Origin: Gemmataceae bacterium | GTDB lineage: Bacteria > Planctomycetota > Planctomycetia > Gemmatales > Gemmataceae | Assembly (NCBI GenBank): GCA_022616435.1 | Contig: JAKEET010000013.1 | Location: forward strand, 1-64,000 | Length of the DNA stretch: 64,000 bases | Direction of reading: 5' to 3' | Part shown: positions 52,234 to 61,068 of the stretch, piece after piece | How positions within the stretch are numbered: the stretch's first letter is position 1 | How the letters are laid out: every line of letters begins with the position of its first letter | Position numbers and translations under genes: made by a program | The notes under the pieces: generated by a model | What the model was told of the DNA's origin: nothing | The model's input: the letters and a program-made list of their open reading frames with translations, nothing else | The model's database searches: none

Positions 52234-52872
52234 ATGTCACAAGGTCTCACGAGTTGGTGTGGAATCGCGTGTGTCGTGCTGCTGTGGCCGTCGCTGTGCC
52301 TGGGCCAGCGGAAAAGCGGCTGCACGACCGGCAGTGGAACCACGTCGTCCTCGTCCTCGGTCGCGCGGGGGCCGTCGTTGCCGGGATCCAGCGGTCCAGG
52401 GTCGCCGTCGTTGCGGACGCCGACCGGGCCGGGGGGCTTTCAGACGCCGATGACCGGACGGCGCGGCCTGCAGCCGGGGACTCCGTGGTCGCCGCCGCAG
52501 CCGAACCTGCAAATGGCCCTTCAGCAGAACCTGCGGTTCCAGCAAGCGTTGACCCAGCAGATGCATCAGCAATGGCTGTTGCAGGATCAGCTCAAGCAGC
52601 AATTGTTGCGGTTCGCTCTCGAGGCGCCGGCGGAGAACCTGCGCCGCGAGCTGAACAACTCCAATGCCTTCGTGCGCTGGGCAGCGTCGGTGGAATTGAA
52701 TCGCCGCTGGCGGCTGGAGAACGCCCTTCGGGAACCATCCGCCACGACCGGGGTCGTGCGAACGGCGGCGGCGGCGCCGGCCACATCGATCCGGCTTCGC
52801 TCCGCCACCCCCGCGGTCGTCACGCGCATCGATCCGAAACTGGAATTGCGATACGGCATCCCGGCGCCGTAG
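52234..52872 (+). CDS. Exported Gln-rich hypothetical protein
   Basis: ATG 52234 (GGAG upstream; ATG 52222 also possible) begins a signal peptide (SWCGIACVVLLWPSLCLGQ). A Ser/Pro/Gly-rich linker leads to a Gln-rich helix (LQMALQQNLRFQQALTQQMH), then AENLRRELNNSNAFVRWAAS, a HEAT-like pair, and a basic C-terminus ending YGIPAP. No family recognised. It diverges from the LRR gene upstream and is convergent with the receiver gene. Confidence 0.7.
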   Translation: MSQGLTSWCGIACVVLLWPSLCLGQRKSGCTTGSGTTSSSSSVARGPSLPGSSGPGSPSLRTPTGPGGFQTPMTGRRGLQPGTPWSPPQPNLQMALQQNLRFQQALTQQMHQQWLLQDQLKQQLLRFALEAPAENLRRELNNSNAFVRWAASVELNRRWRLENALREPSATTGVVRTAAAAPATSIRLRSATPAVVTRIDPKLELRYGIPAP

Positions 52873-52895
52873 CCGAGCTTGCTGGCGGCCGAACT

Positions 52896-52943
52896 CACGT
52901 GCCGGGCAGCCGAATTTGCAAATTCGCCTGGCCGGAGCACGTG
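52896..52943. terminator. Long palindrome between convergent genes
   Basis: The perfect palindrome GAATTTGCAAATTC (52912-52925) is flanked by partly paired GC arms and outer CACGTGC/GCACGTG (52896-52902, 52937-52943). It lies in the 80-bp gap between two convergent stops. Termination in both directions is inferred from position. Confidence 0.5.
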
Positions 52944-52952
52944 TTCGTCCCG

Positions 52953-53768
52953 CTACCGGGCGACGGCGGCCGCCGGCTGCAGCAGCTGGGTGACGCACTT
53001 GATCAGCTCGTCCGCCAGGAACGGCTTTTGCAGGAAGCTGATGTCGCCGGACGTCGGGCCGGCGTAGGGGTTGCCGGACAGGAGCAACACCCTGGCGTCG
53101 CGGCGGCGTTCCTGCCAGCGCTGCGCGAGCGTGACGCCGTCCATGCGCGGCAGGGTGATGTCGCTGACCAGGACGTGGATGGGGAAGGCGATCCGGTCGG
53201 AGAGGGCCAGGGCGTCGAGGCTGCCCCCCACCTCGAAAACCAGGAACCGCGATTGCAGGATCCGCTGGCACACCGAGCGGACCATGGGGTCGTCCTCGAC
53301 GAGCACCAGGGTGCGGACGCCGGGCGGCAGGGCCTGCTGGACCTGGGGCCTGTGCGGCTGCGCCATCTTGGCGGTGTCGACCAGGGGCAGCTGCCATGGG
53401 GTTTCCGCGTCGGCGAGGTCGCGGCCGGCCGGCGCCAGCGGCTCGATTTCGCGCAGCATGGCCGGCACGTCGGGCGGGGTGCGCTCGCGTTTTTCCACGA
53501 TGATCAGGACATGGTCCTGCTCGCGCGAATAGCACAGGCGGGCCTTGGCATGGTGCAAGCCCGCCAGGGCCGGAATCACGTCAATCAGCCGCCGCGGCCC
53601 GGCGCCAATCTGGTACACCGCCGCCAGCGCCGACACGTCCCAGGACGCGAATGGCCGCGGATCGAGCGGAGTCAAGACGCTGAAGGGCGCAGCCGCCGCG
53701 AGGGCGTCCCACTGGGGGCGTCGGCTGGCGTGATCCACGAGGATCATGCGACAAAGTAAATCGGACAT
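52953..53768 (-). CDS. Response regulator with C-terminal receiver domain
   Basis: Residues 151-265 form a CheY-like receiver: acidic pocket E158-D160, phospho-acceptor D203 (LVSDITLPRMDG), and K248 (FLQKPF). The first 150 residues are an unassigned domain (SREQDHVLIIVEKRERTPPD) with no output DNA-binding motif. No histidine kinase gene is adjacent; the nearest signalling genes are the Ser/Thr kinase and ECF sigma 1.5-4 kb upstream on the same strand. It follows the small gene at 53787 by 18 bases. Confidence 0.85.
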   Translation of the reverse strand: MSDLLCRMILVDHASRRPQWDALAAAAPFSVLTPLDPRPFASWDVSALAAVYQIGAGPRRLIDVIPALAGLHHAKARLCYSREQDHVLIIVEKRERTPPDVPAMLREIEPLAPAGRDLADAETPWQLPLVDTAKMAQPHRPQVQQALPPGVRTLVLVEDDPMVRSVCQRILQSRFLVFEVGGSLDALALSDRIAFPIHVLVSDITLPRMDGVTLAQRWQERRRDARVLLLSGNPYAGPTSGDISFLQKPFLADELIKCVTQLLQPAAAVAR

Positions 53769-53786
53769 AGTGCTGTTCCAATCGTC

Positions 53787-54104
53787 CTAAGAAACGGTCG
53801 TAGTGAGCGATGCCTCACGCAGGGCCGTGTCCGTGGGCGCCAGACGGCTGACCACCCGCTGACAGACGACCTGTGCGAACTGGCGGCGCTCGTCAGGGCC
53901 CGCGCCCTGATCCATGTGGAGTTGACGGGTCAGCGCTTGCAGGCGCCGGTGCGTGCTGGTCGCGGGCGCCCTGGGCGATAAGGCGCGCGCGACAATTCTC
54001 CGCAGGTACGGCTCGATGTCGCGTTGAAACTGCCCTTTCACCTGCGTATTGCCGGCTCGCACTTCATCGGCGAGCTGGGCAAAATGATTCGTTGCCAGAG
54101 CCAT
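53787..54104 (-). CDS. Small helical hypothetical protein, 105 aa
   Basis: ATG 54104 has GAGGAG eight bases upstream (MALATNHFAQLADEVRAGN). The product is almost all helix and basic (VKGQFQRDIEPYLRRIVARA, STHRRLQALTRQLHMDQGAG, ending REASLTTTVS). Similar short proteins, as far as I recall, occur beside planctomycete ECF sigma and kinase genes. Function unknown. It precedes the receiver gene by 18 bases. Confidence 0.7.
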   Translation of the reverse strand: MALATNHFAQLADEVRAGNTQVKGQFQRDIEPYLRRIVARALSPRAPATSTHRRLQALTRQLHMDQGAGPDERRQFAQVVCQRVVSRLAPTDTALREASLTTTVS

Positions 54105-54181
54105 GTGAAACTCCTCGTGATGGGCCTGAGGCCCGTGATAGATCCCGGTCATGAGACTCTTGTATTGTTTGTCATGCAATC

Positions 54182-54208
54182 CTTGTCATGCTCGTCATGC
54201 TCGTCATG
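54182..54208. repeat. 9-bp tandem repeat, three copies
   Basis: CTYGTCATG repeats three times in the 110-bp gap between the LExR gene's stop and the small gene's start on the minus strand. Confidence 0.8.
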
Positions 54209-54214
54209 CCCATG

Positions 54215-54877
54215 TCACGCCGACGGATGCACCATCCACTCGGCCAGGTTGGAATCGATGCCCCACCAGTCGGTGGTCTGGGCGCTGGCCGTGCCCTCTT
54301 CGCCCTGGGCCAGCTCGACAGTCAATGAATACGAGCCCTGAGCCGTCACGGTGGCGTACTTGCCGACCAACGACGGCAAGCCGCCGAAGCGGACCGTCAG
54401 GCCGGCGGCGTGCTCGTCCGACACCGTGCCGCTGAACGCCCACAGGTTGTTGACCAGCCGGGTCGCGCTCAAGCTGATCATGGGGGCAAGGCTCATGCAC
54501 GACTGCTGGACCGGCTGCGCCGCCAGTCCTTGGGCGTCCGTGCATTCGGCGGTGACGGCGCCCAGCTCGTTCGGCGTGACCGTCACCGAAAAGCTGCCGT
54601 CGGAGCCGACCAACGTCGACCCGGTGTAGGCGCCGCTGAAATGAACGATCATGCCGTCGGGCGCTTCGTCCATCACACTGCCGGACAACGTGAACGCCGT
54701 CGGCCCGGCCGGCGCGATGCTGAAGCTGATCATCGGCGGCATGTTCATGGGGGGCGGCGCGGGCGGCGGCATGTCCGTGCCTGACGGGCAATCACGGCTT
54801 TCCAGCGCTTCGAGCCGCGGCCGGAACGACGACCGCGGCGACCGCGGCGAGCGCAGTGCGGAAGCAAGTCGCAACAT
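54215..54877 (-). CDS. Exported LExR-motif protein with two beta domains
   Basis: The 220-residue product opens with a basic stretch and RLEALESRDCPSG (21-33), matching the leader motif of the RTX-type surface protein 5 kb away. A Pro/Met-rich linker (MPPPAPPPMNMPPM) precedes two Ig-like beta domains of about 85 residues each, similar to each other: FTLSGSVMDEAPDGMIVHFS and WAFSGTVSDEHAAGLTVRFG. This is probably a cell-surface protein. It ends WMVHPSA. Confidence 0.8.
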   Translation of the reverse strand: MLRLASALRSPRSPRSSFRPRLEALESRDCPSGTDMPPPAPPPMNMPPMISFSIAPAGPTAFTLSGSVMDEAPDGMIVHFSGAYTGSTLVGSDGSFSVTVTPNELGAVTAECTDAQGLAAQPVQQSCMSLAPMISLSATRLVNNLWAFSGTVSDEHAAGLTVRFGGLPSLVGKYATVTAQGSYSLTVELAQGEEGTASAQTTDWWGIDSNLAEWMVHPSA

Positions 54878-55251
54878 ACAAACTCCTCGGAAGGTAGAAG
54901 AGGCGAGTCGGGCGAGGGAGATAGCTTATTGGATCAACGGCCTGGCGAGACCTGGCTCGCACGGGCGCCTACCGCCTATGCAATCGCCAAACGAGGTCAA
55001 AAAAGGACATCAAAATCAGAAAAAGTTCAAAATAATTTGCCGGCGTCCAAGGAGCGGGCCGAAGCACGTAGTTTGACCTAGTGGCCAAGGGAACTTACCC
55101 TAGTCGGCCGGCATCATGCCGGCGTTCGCAACATATTAGTAGTTAAGGGTTTCTGGCCAGGACCTGGACTGCAAGGCGAAATGACCGGGAAAAAACCATG
55201 TCAGGGCGAATTTGGCGTTCCGTCCGCCCGTCCCCATTTTTTCACAAACTC
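54878..55251. other. Long, relatively AT-rich intergenic region
   Basis: About 374 bases with no convincing gene, clearly less GC-rich than the surroundings by eye (e.g. 55000-55045). It must carry the promoter of the LExR gene on the minus strand. The palindrome GCCGGCATCATGCCGGC occupies 55107-55123. No tRNA or riboswitch is recognised. Confidence 0.6.
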
Positions 55252-57459
55252 TCAGTCGTCGAGCGGATCGACAATTCGAACCCACGCGATGGCGGCGCCA
55301 GCTGGCGGCCGTTGCGTCAAGGCGACGAAACGCGGCTCGTTCCGTATCGGCGCGAAGGCCGGCTCGATGGCAAGGCCGGTGGGAGCATACCCCGCGGCGA
55401 CAGCGCGTTCGAGCCATGCCAGGACGCGATCGCGGTAACCAGGATCATAAGGAATCGCGCGGACGAACGTCCGAGCCGCCTGGACCGCCCTCATGGCGGG
55501 GGCCGCATCGATCTTCGGCAGGCCGCGCTCCAGGTGGTCCAATGCGCGGCTCAGGCGCTCGGGCATGTTGCCGGGCGGAACGGCTGGGCCGCCCTGCCGC
55601 GCGCTCAAGTATTCCTGGGTCAGAAGGGTTGCCAGCTCACAATGCGCGGGCGCGAAGCGGTCGTCGAGCTCGAGGGCTTTTTCGAAACAGCCGCGGGCCT
55701 TGGCCAGATCACTGCCTTCCGAATGCAGGCAGCCGAGGTTGTGATAGACCGCCGGGCGGACAAAGCCGTGGGCCAGCGCTTGCTGGTAGTAATCGAGGGC
55801 GCCCAGCAGCTGATGGCGGCGGTGCAAGCAATAGGCCATGCCCGCTTTGCACTGCCCCTGGGGTCGTTGGTCGTACGCCTGGCGGTAGTTGGCGATGGCC
55901 AGGTCGAAGAATTCGGGGTTGCCGTTGCCGAGGCGCTGATAGGCGCGGGCCCGCGCGAGCAGGACGTCGGCCCCGTGGTTGCCGCCCCGCGCCAGCGCTT
56001 CGTCAAAATACGCCAGGGCCTGCCGATAATCGCCGGCCCGATAGGCTTGCTTGCCCTGCTCGTAGGCCGCCTCCGCGCGCGGCGGCTGACTGGCGGCGGT
56101 GTAGACGCCGAAGCTCAGCACCGTGGCCACGAGCGCCGCCGTCGCGGCGGCGCGCAGCGGCCGCCGCCGCACGGCCCGCAGCATGCGCGGCAGCGGCCGC
56201 AGCTGCCGCGCCAGGATCTGTTCCACTTCGGCCGCGGTGGGCCTTTCGTCGGGGCACGGCCGCAAGCAGCGCTCGATGAGATGCGCCCACGACGGTTCGA
56301 GCGCGGCCAGCGCCGGCCAAGTCCGCCCAGCCGGCGCCGCACTGGCCGGCGCCCCACTGGCCGGCGCCGCACCGGCCTGATCGCCGGCGTGATGCCGCCG
56401 CAACAAGTGCCGCCGCAAGGTGAGCTGGTTGGCCGCCACCGGCAGCGGGGCACAGGGATGCGAACCGGTCAACCATTCATACAGGATCACACCCAGGGCA
56501 AAGACGTCGACTTGCGGCGTCAGCGGCGCGCCCTTGCGGTCGCGGAGCAACTCCAGCTGCTCCGGCGCCATGTAGAGCAAGGTGCCGCCGACAGCGGCCT
56601 GCGGCACGGACGCTTCGGCGCTCAGATTGAAGTCCAGCAGCCGCGGCGATCCGTCGGGCTCCAAGAGGATGTTCGAAGGCTTCAAGTCGCAGTGGCAGAT
56701 TCCCTGGGCGTGCAGATAGGCCAGCGCTCCGGCGATGCGCGAGGCAATCCAGCGGACACCGTCGAGGTAGCCGGCGCGCTCCAAGCGGCTGCGCGGCGTG
56801 TCCGCGTCCAGGCGGTGGTCGCGGCACGCTTCCAGGATCTCCCGCGCCAGCTGGGGCGGGCGTTCCTTGCCGTGGAGCGCGGTGCACACGTGCTGCAGGG
56901 TCGCGTGGCCCAGGTACGGCATGCACACGACCGTCAGATTGCGGTCCGGCAGATCGCGGATCGAATAGATGGGCACGACGTGCGGATGAGCCAGGCGGCC
57001 CAGCGTGGCGGCCTCGTGGTCCGCGTAGCGCGTGCACTTGATCGCGACCAGGCGGCGGCCCAGCGCCGTCTCGCGAGCCAGATAGACGCGGGCAAAGGCG
57101 CCGCGGCCAAGCTCGGCCAGCAATTCGTAGCCTTCCCAGGCGGCGCCCACTTCCGGCCAGCCCGTGGGAGCGTCGACGAGCAGCTCCGGACGAGCTTCCA
57201 GGAACTCGTCGGCGTCCAGCAAATACTTGAGCGCGTGCTGAATGTCGGGGAACCGGGCGCAGAAGGCGGCGATGTCCACCTCGTCGCCGTTGGCCCGCCG
57301 CCGGCAATATTCCTCGTAGGCCGCATCCAGCGCCGGGAACTCGGCACTGGATAGACGCGGAGGCGCGGAGGCAGGCGCGGCGCGCGCGTGGGGCGCGGCG
57401 GCCATCGTTGCGGCGGGCGCCGCGGCGGCGTCAAAGGGAGCGTCGGAAAGCGAGTTCAT
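55252..57459 (-). CDS. Membrane Ser/Thr protein kinase with C-terminal TPRs
   Basis: The 735-residue protein has a short N-terminal helical domain (about 45-95), a kinase domain at 110-420 with Gly loop LGRGAFARVY (117-126), VAIK lysine K141, catalytic loop HCDLKPSN (H256, D258; the usual Arg is Cys), DFN instead of DFG (D276) and APE at 298-300. A TM helix (about 425-450, AATAALVATVLSFGVY) and a TPR region (about 460-640) follow. It should phosphorylate Ser/Thr in the cytoplasm and sense or bind partners outside. Its start overlaps the ECF sigma stop (ATGA), a common planctomycete arrangement. Confidence 0.9.
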   Translation of the reverse strand: MNSLSDAPFDAAAAPAATMAAAPHARAAPASAPPRLSSAEFPALDAAYEEYCRRRANGDEVDIAAFCARFPDIQHALKYLLDADEFLEARPELLVDAPTGWPEVGAAWEGYELLAELGRGAFARVYLARETALGRRLVAIKCTRYADHEAATLGRLAHPHVVPIYSIRDLPDRNLTVVCMPYLGHATLQHVCTALHGKERPPQLAREILEACRDHRLDADTPRSRLERAGYLDGVRWIASRIAGALAYLHAQGICHCDLKPSNILLEPDGSPRLLDFNLSAEASVPQAAVGGTLLYMAPEQLELLRDRKGAPLTPQVDVFALGVILYEWLTGSHPCAPLPVAANQLTLRRHLLRRHHAGDQAGAAPASGAPASAAPAGRTWPALAALEPSWAHLIERCLRPCPDERPTAAEVEQILARQLRPLPRMLRAVRRRPLRAAATAALVATVLSFGVYTAASQPPRAEAAYEQGKQAYRAGDYRQALAYFDEALARGGNHGADVLLARARAYQRLGNGNPEFFDLAIANYRQAYDQRPQGQCKAGMAYCLHRRHQLLGALDYYQQALAHGFVRPAVYHNLGCLHSEGSDLAKARGCFEKALELDDRFAPAHCELATLLTQEYLSARQGGPAVPPGNMPERLSRALDHLERGLPKIDAAPAMRAVQAARTFVRAIPYDPGYRDRVLAWLERAVAAGYAPTGLAIEPAFAPIRNEPRFVALTQRPPAGAAIAWVRIVDPLDD

Positions 57460-58016
57460 GTCGTCAGTTTGCGAATCACACGTTGGACGGTCTTGAGGCT
57501 CAGACCCAGGTCGTCAGCTATCTTCTCATGCGGGAAGCCCTCTCGCAACAGCAAAAGGATGCGGCGGTACACGGGGGGTTGACGGGCCAGCAGCCGGTCC
57601 CAGGCTTCCTTGTCCATGACAATCTGGCTGGGGGTTTGCTGGGCGGCCGGCACGAGCTCCGCCCTGCCCTGCAGCGAGGCTTCCCGCTCGATGTTGTATT
57701 TCTGCCGCTGCGTCCGCCGGCGCTGCGTCTGCAGCACCTTGTTGCGGGCCATCGTCGTCAGCAAGCCGACCAGCTGCTGCGGCGTGCTCAGCTCGTACTT
57801 GTCGATCACGTTCGTGAAGAACGACGCCCACACGTCCTGGGCGAAATCGATCGAGTCGAACTTCGAACGCAGCCGCGCATCGAGCCGCCGCCGCACCGCG
57901 CTGACGATCACCGGACCGTAGCGCTCATACAGCTTGCGCGCCGCCGTCTCATCGCCGGCCTGCACCTTGGCGATCAGCCGGACGAAATCGCTTCGTGATT
58001 CCAGGCTCGTGGTCAT
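57456..58016 (-). CDS. ECF sigma factor (planctomycete kinase-linked type)
   Basis: The 186-residue sigma-70 relative has region 2 (FVRLIAKVQAGDETAARKLY, FDSIDFAQDVWASFF) and a region 4 helix-turn-helix at the C-terminus (LLLREGFPHEKIADDLGLSL, ending VQRVIRKLTT). It should direct RNA polymerase to a dedicated promoter set. Its stop overlaps the start of the Ser/Thr kinase gene, so the kinase is its likely controller; no anti-sigma gene is present. Confidence 0.92.
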   Translation of the reverse strand: MTTSLESRSDFVRLIAKVQAGDETAARKLYERYGPVIVSAVRRRLDARLRSKFDSIDFAQDVWASFFTNVIDKYELSTPQQLVGLLTTMARNKVLQTQRRRTQRQKYNIEREASLQGRAELVPAAQQTPSQIVMDKEAWDRLLARQPPVYRRILLLLREGFPHEKIADDLGLSLKTVQRVIRKLTT

Positions 58017-58140
58017 GCCGTCGGCTCGCCGACTTGTAAGCCTAGCATTTCCTTGGGCATCCGACCGGCGCCGATCCGCTTTTTTGGGTCGGGCGGCGGT
58101 CTGCGTCCACTTCCGTGCTGGCGCGGCTGCGGGGCGTAGC

Positions 58141-59532
58141 TTAACAGCTGGGTCCGAACACCGTCTGTAAGGGCTTCCCCTGGGTCAATGCCAAGGGCCG
58201 ATCGAGCGCATCGCGGACCTCGGTGTGCGGATCAACTCCCAGCGCATGATACATGGTGGCGGCCAGGTCCTCCGGCGGCACGGGCGCCGTCGTGGGGTAC
58301 GCGGCAATCCGATCCGATGCCCCCAGGACCTGGCCCCCGCGCACCCCGCCTCCCGCCACGACCACCGAGTTGCACGCCGCCCAGTGATCCCGGCCGGCGT
58401 CGCGATTGATCGCCGGGGTGCGGCCGAATTCACCGAGGCAAACTACCAGCGTTTCCTCGAGCAGGCCGCGCTCGTGGAGGTCGTCGAGCAGCGCCGACAG
58501 GCCGCGATCGAAGGGGGGCAAGAGATCGTTCTTGAGCTGCGCGAAATTGCGCGCGTGCGTGTCCCAGTAGGCGTCGTTGCGCGCCCAGTTCACGGTCACC
58601 AGGGGCACGCCCGCCTCCACGAGACGCCGCGCCAGCAGCAAGCCCTGGCCGAACGCCGTCCAGCCGTAACGGTCGCGCACCGGCCGCGACTCGAGGCTCA
58701 GGTCGAACGCCGCGCGCGCGGCCGGCGCGCTGACCAGGTTGAAGGCGCGCTCGAAATACCGGTCGAAATCGCCGCCCATGGCGGTGTCGGCCAGCGCGCG
58801 GCACTGCCGCTCCACCTGGGCCCGGAGCTGCTGGCGGCCGTGGAACTGCTGTGCGAGCGCCGGCGGCGCCGCCGGAAACGGCTGAAAGCCGGGCGCGCTC
58901 GGATCGTCCGGGACAAAGAGCGGATCGTAGCGATTGCCGATCAGCCCCGCGAAAAAGCCCGGGAAGATGTGGTTATTCGCCGACGTCTGATTGGCGGGCG
59001 CGTTGAGGCTGATGCCGGCGGGCAATTGTCCGGGCCGCCGCCGCAGATAGTTGAACACCGCGCCGAACGTCGGGAAATCGGTCGATTGGTTGCGCGGGTT
59101 CGTGCTGGGCTGCGCGTGCCGATGCCCGGTCAGCATGTAGTGCATCGCCACGGTGTGCGTGTTGTCCGGATGGCTGACCGAGCGAACGATCGTGTAGCGA
59201 TGCGCCTGCCGCGCCAGGCGCGGGACATGCTCGCCAACGAAAGTTCCCGGCACGCTGCTCGCGATCGGCCGGAATTCGCCGCGGTACTGGCTCGGCGCTT
59301 GCGGCTTGAGGTCCCAGATGTCCTGATGGGCCGGGGCGCCGAACAGAAACACGACAATGCACGACCTGGCGCGGCCGAACGATGACCTGCCGCCGGCGTC
59401 TGCCGCACAGGCCCGGCCGCGCAGCAATTCCGGGAGGGACAGGCCCACGGCACTGAGCCCCCCGACGCGCAGCCATTCGCGGCGCGTGCTTCCCTCACAC
59501 AACGGCAGCGGCGCTGAACCGAGCGAAATCAT
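58141..59532 (-). CDS. DUF1501 family protein
   Basis: The 463-residue protein starts with a Tat-like signal (TRREWLRVGGLSAVGLSLPE). The sulfatase/alkaline-phosphatase-like DUF1501 motifs are CIVVFLFGAPAHQDIWDLKP, SSVPGTFVGEHVPRLARQAH, CLGEFGRTPAIN and AGRDHWAACNSVVVAGGGV. Planctomycetes encode many, usually next to a DUF1549/1553 cytochrome-type partner, which is absent here. The function is not established. Confidence 0.9.
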   Translation of the reverse strand: MISLGSAPLPLCEGSTRREWLRVGGLSAVGLSLPELLRGRACAADAGGRSSFGRARSCIVVFLFGAPAHQDIWDLKPQAPSQYRGEFRPIASSVPGTFVGEHVPRLARQAHRYTIVRSVSHPDNTHTVAMHYMLTGHRHAQPSTNPRNQSTDFPTFGAVFNYLRRRPGQLPAGISLNAPANQTSANNHIFPGFFAGLIGNRYDPLFVPDDPSAPGFQPFPAAPPALAQQFHGRQQLRAQVERQCRALADTAMGGDFDRYFERAFNLVSAPAARAAFDLSLESRPVRDRYGWTAFGQGLLLARRLVEAGVPLVTVNWARNDAYWDTHARNFAQLKNDLLPPFDRGLSALLDDLHERGLLEETLVVCLGEFGRTPAINRDAGRDHWAACNSVVVAGGGVRGGQVLGASDRIAAYPTTAPVPPEDLAATMYHALGVDPHTEVRDALDRPLALTQGKPLQTVFGPSC

Positions 59533-59571
59533 GGTTCGACATTAACCTAGTGCCAGGCCGTTGTCAAATAT

Positions 59572-59667
59572 TCGTAGACGAAGCTCGTAGACGAAGCGGC
59601 TCGCTTCGTCGGCCACGGTGCACAGCCACGGGGGACGCGGAAGAACGAAGCGGGCCGCTCGTCTACG
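59572..59667. repeat. Direct and inverted repeat abutting the glcF stop
   Basis: TCGTAGACGAAGC is repeated head to tail at 59572-59584 and 59585-59597, and its CGTAGACG part is inverted at 59660-59667. The inverted copy overlaps the glcF stop codon (59663-59665), so the repeat sets the last residues of that protein. Confidence 0.8.
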
Positions 59668-60994
59668 GGGGACCGGTGCCGGTGTAGCTCGCCCACAACG
59701 CGTCCACCGGGTGGGCGATCCACAGGTTGGGCTTGTGCTGGCGCAAATACCGGCCGATCTGCATCAGGCAGCCGACGTTGCTCGTGAAGACCGCGGCCGC
59801 TCCCGTGGCCAGCAGATTCTTGGCTTTGCGCTGGCCCAGGCGTTCGGCCATGTCGGGTTGGGTGATGTTGTAACTGCCGGCGGCGCCGCAGCAGATCTCG
59901 CTTTCGTGCAACGGCACCAGCTCCAGGCCGGGGATCATCTCCAGCAGCTGCCGCGGCTGCTTGCGGATCTGCTGGCCGTGGCACAGGTGGCAAGCGTCGT
60001 GATAGGCCGCCTTCATCTTGATGGGGTGTGTCGGCGGAATCGGCCCCAGGTCCACCAGGAATTCGCTGATATCTTTCGCTTTCCGGGCAATGACGGCGCC
60101 TTGTTCGGCACAGTCCATGCCCTGGGTCAGATGGCCGTAATCCTTCAGCATGGCGCCGCAACCGGCGGCGTTGACGATGATCGCGTCCACCGAGTCCCAC
60201 CCCGCCCCGTCGGCCGGCTTGCCCAGGAACACAGCGCAGTTCTGCCGGGCGAATGCCTGCGCCGGCCCTTCCTTCGCCGAATGATAGTGCAAGGCGCCGC
60301 AGCAGACCTGCGCTCGCGGGATCCAGACGTCGCAGCCGTTCTTCTGCAGCACCCGGGCCGTCGCCACCGTCGTCGCCGGGAAGAACGCGTCTCCGGCGCA
60401 CCCCGTGAACAGGGCCACGCGGGCCCGGCGCTTGCCTTCGGCCGGCAACACTTCCGGAAGCCGGCCGTAGTGCCGGCCCAGCGGCGGCAGCATGTCGTGA
60501 AACTGCCGCATGGTCCGGGGCAGCAGCTTGAACAGGCCGATCTTGCCGAAGAGCCAGTCGAGTCCGGTCCATTGCAGGAATCGCGCCGGCGCCAGCGCCA
60601 GCCGCATGCGCCCCCCGTACGGCGTGACCTGGAACAGCAAGAACCGCTTGAACCAGCCGAGGCCGTCGCCGTGGACGCCGGTCTTGTCCATGTGGATCCG
60701 GAACGGCTCGATGAGCTTGCCGTACTGCACGCCTGACGGGCACGCCGACTCGCACGCCCGGCAATCCAGGCACAAATCGAGATGGCCCTTCACCTGCGCG
60801 TCGAGGGCGATGCGGCCGTCGGTGACGGCGCGCATCAGGTAAATGCGTCCGCGCGGGCTGTCGTTTTCATCGCCCAGCTCGACATAGGTGGGGCACGCCG
60901 ACGTGCACAGTCCGCAATGTACGCAATCGAGGAACAGCTCGTAATCGATGCCGGCCGGGTTCCGAGCGTCGATGGTCGGCAAAGGGTTGGACAT
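59663..60994 (-). CDS. glcF: Glycolate oxidase iron-sulfur subunit GlcF
   Basis: The 443-residue protein has two ferredoxin-type [4Fe-4S] sites (CVHCGLCTSACPTY near residue 24, CLDCRACESACPSGV near 75) and two CCG cysteine domains (VCCGALHYHSAKEGPA, ICCGAAGSYNITQP). As in GlcF it passes electrons from the flavin subunits to the membrane. ATG 60994 (MSNPLPTIDARNP) is chosen over an upstream start at 61024. It follows glcE by 74 bases, with a palindrome between. glcD is not in the window. Confidence 0.9.
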   Translation of the reverse strand: MSNPLPTIDARNPAGIDYELFLDCVHCGLCTSACPTYVELGDENDSPRGRIYLMRAVTDGRIALDAQVKGHLDLCLDCRACESACPSGVQYGKLIEPFRIHMDKTGVHGDGLGWFKRFLLFQVTPYGGRMRLALAPARFLQWTGLDWLFGKIGLFKLLPRTMRQFHDMLPPLGRHYGRLPEVLPAEGKRRARVALFTGCAGDAFFPATTVATARVLQKNGCDVWIPRAQVCCGALHYHSAKEGPAQAFARQNCAVFLGKPADGAGWDSVDAIIVNAAGCGAMLKDYGHLTQGMDCAEQGAVIARKAKDISEFLVDLGPIPPTHPIKMKAAYHDACHLCHGQQIRKQPRQLLEMIPGLELVPLHESEICCGAAGSYNITQPDMAERLGQRKAKNLLATGAAAVFTSNVGCLMQIGRYLRQHKPNLWIAHPVDALWASYTGTGPP

Positions 60995-61007
60995 GAACCT
61001 CAACTCT

Positions 61008-61036
61008 CCCTCTCCTCCATCCACAGGGGGAGAGGG
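61008..61036. repeat. GC-rich inverted repeat between glcE and glcF
   Basis: CCCTCTCC (61008-61015) pairs with GGAGAGGG (61029-61036), followed by a run of nine G. It resembles the C/G-rich palindrome inside treZ at about 43445-43493. Confidence 0.65.
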
Positions 61037-61068
61037 TTGGGGGGGGGTGAAGGGGTGTCGTCAGATGT

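Noticed and set aside
55198-57354. 718-aa plus-strand ORF
   Set aside because: Antisense of the kinase gene; no domains.
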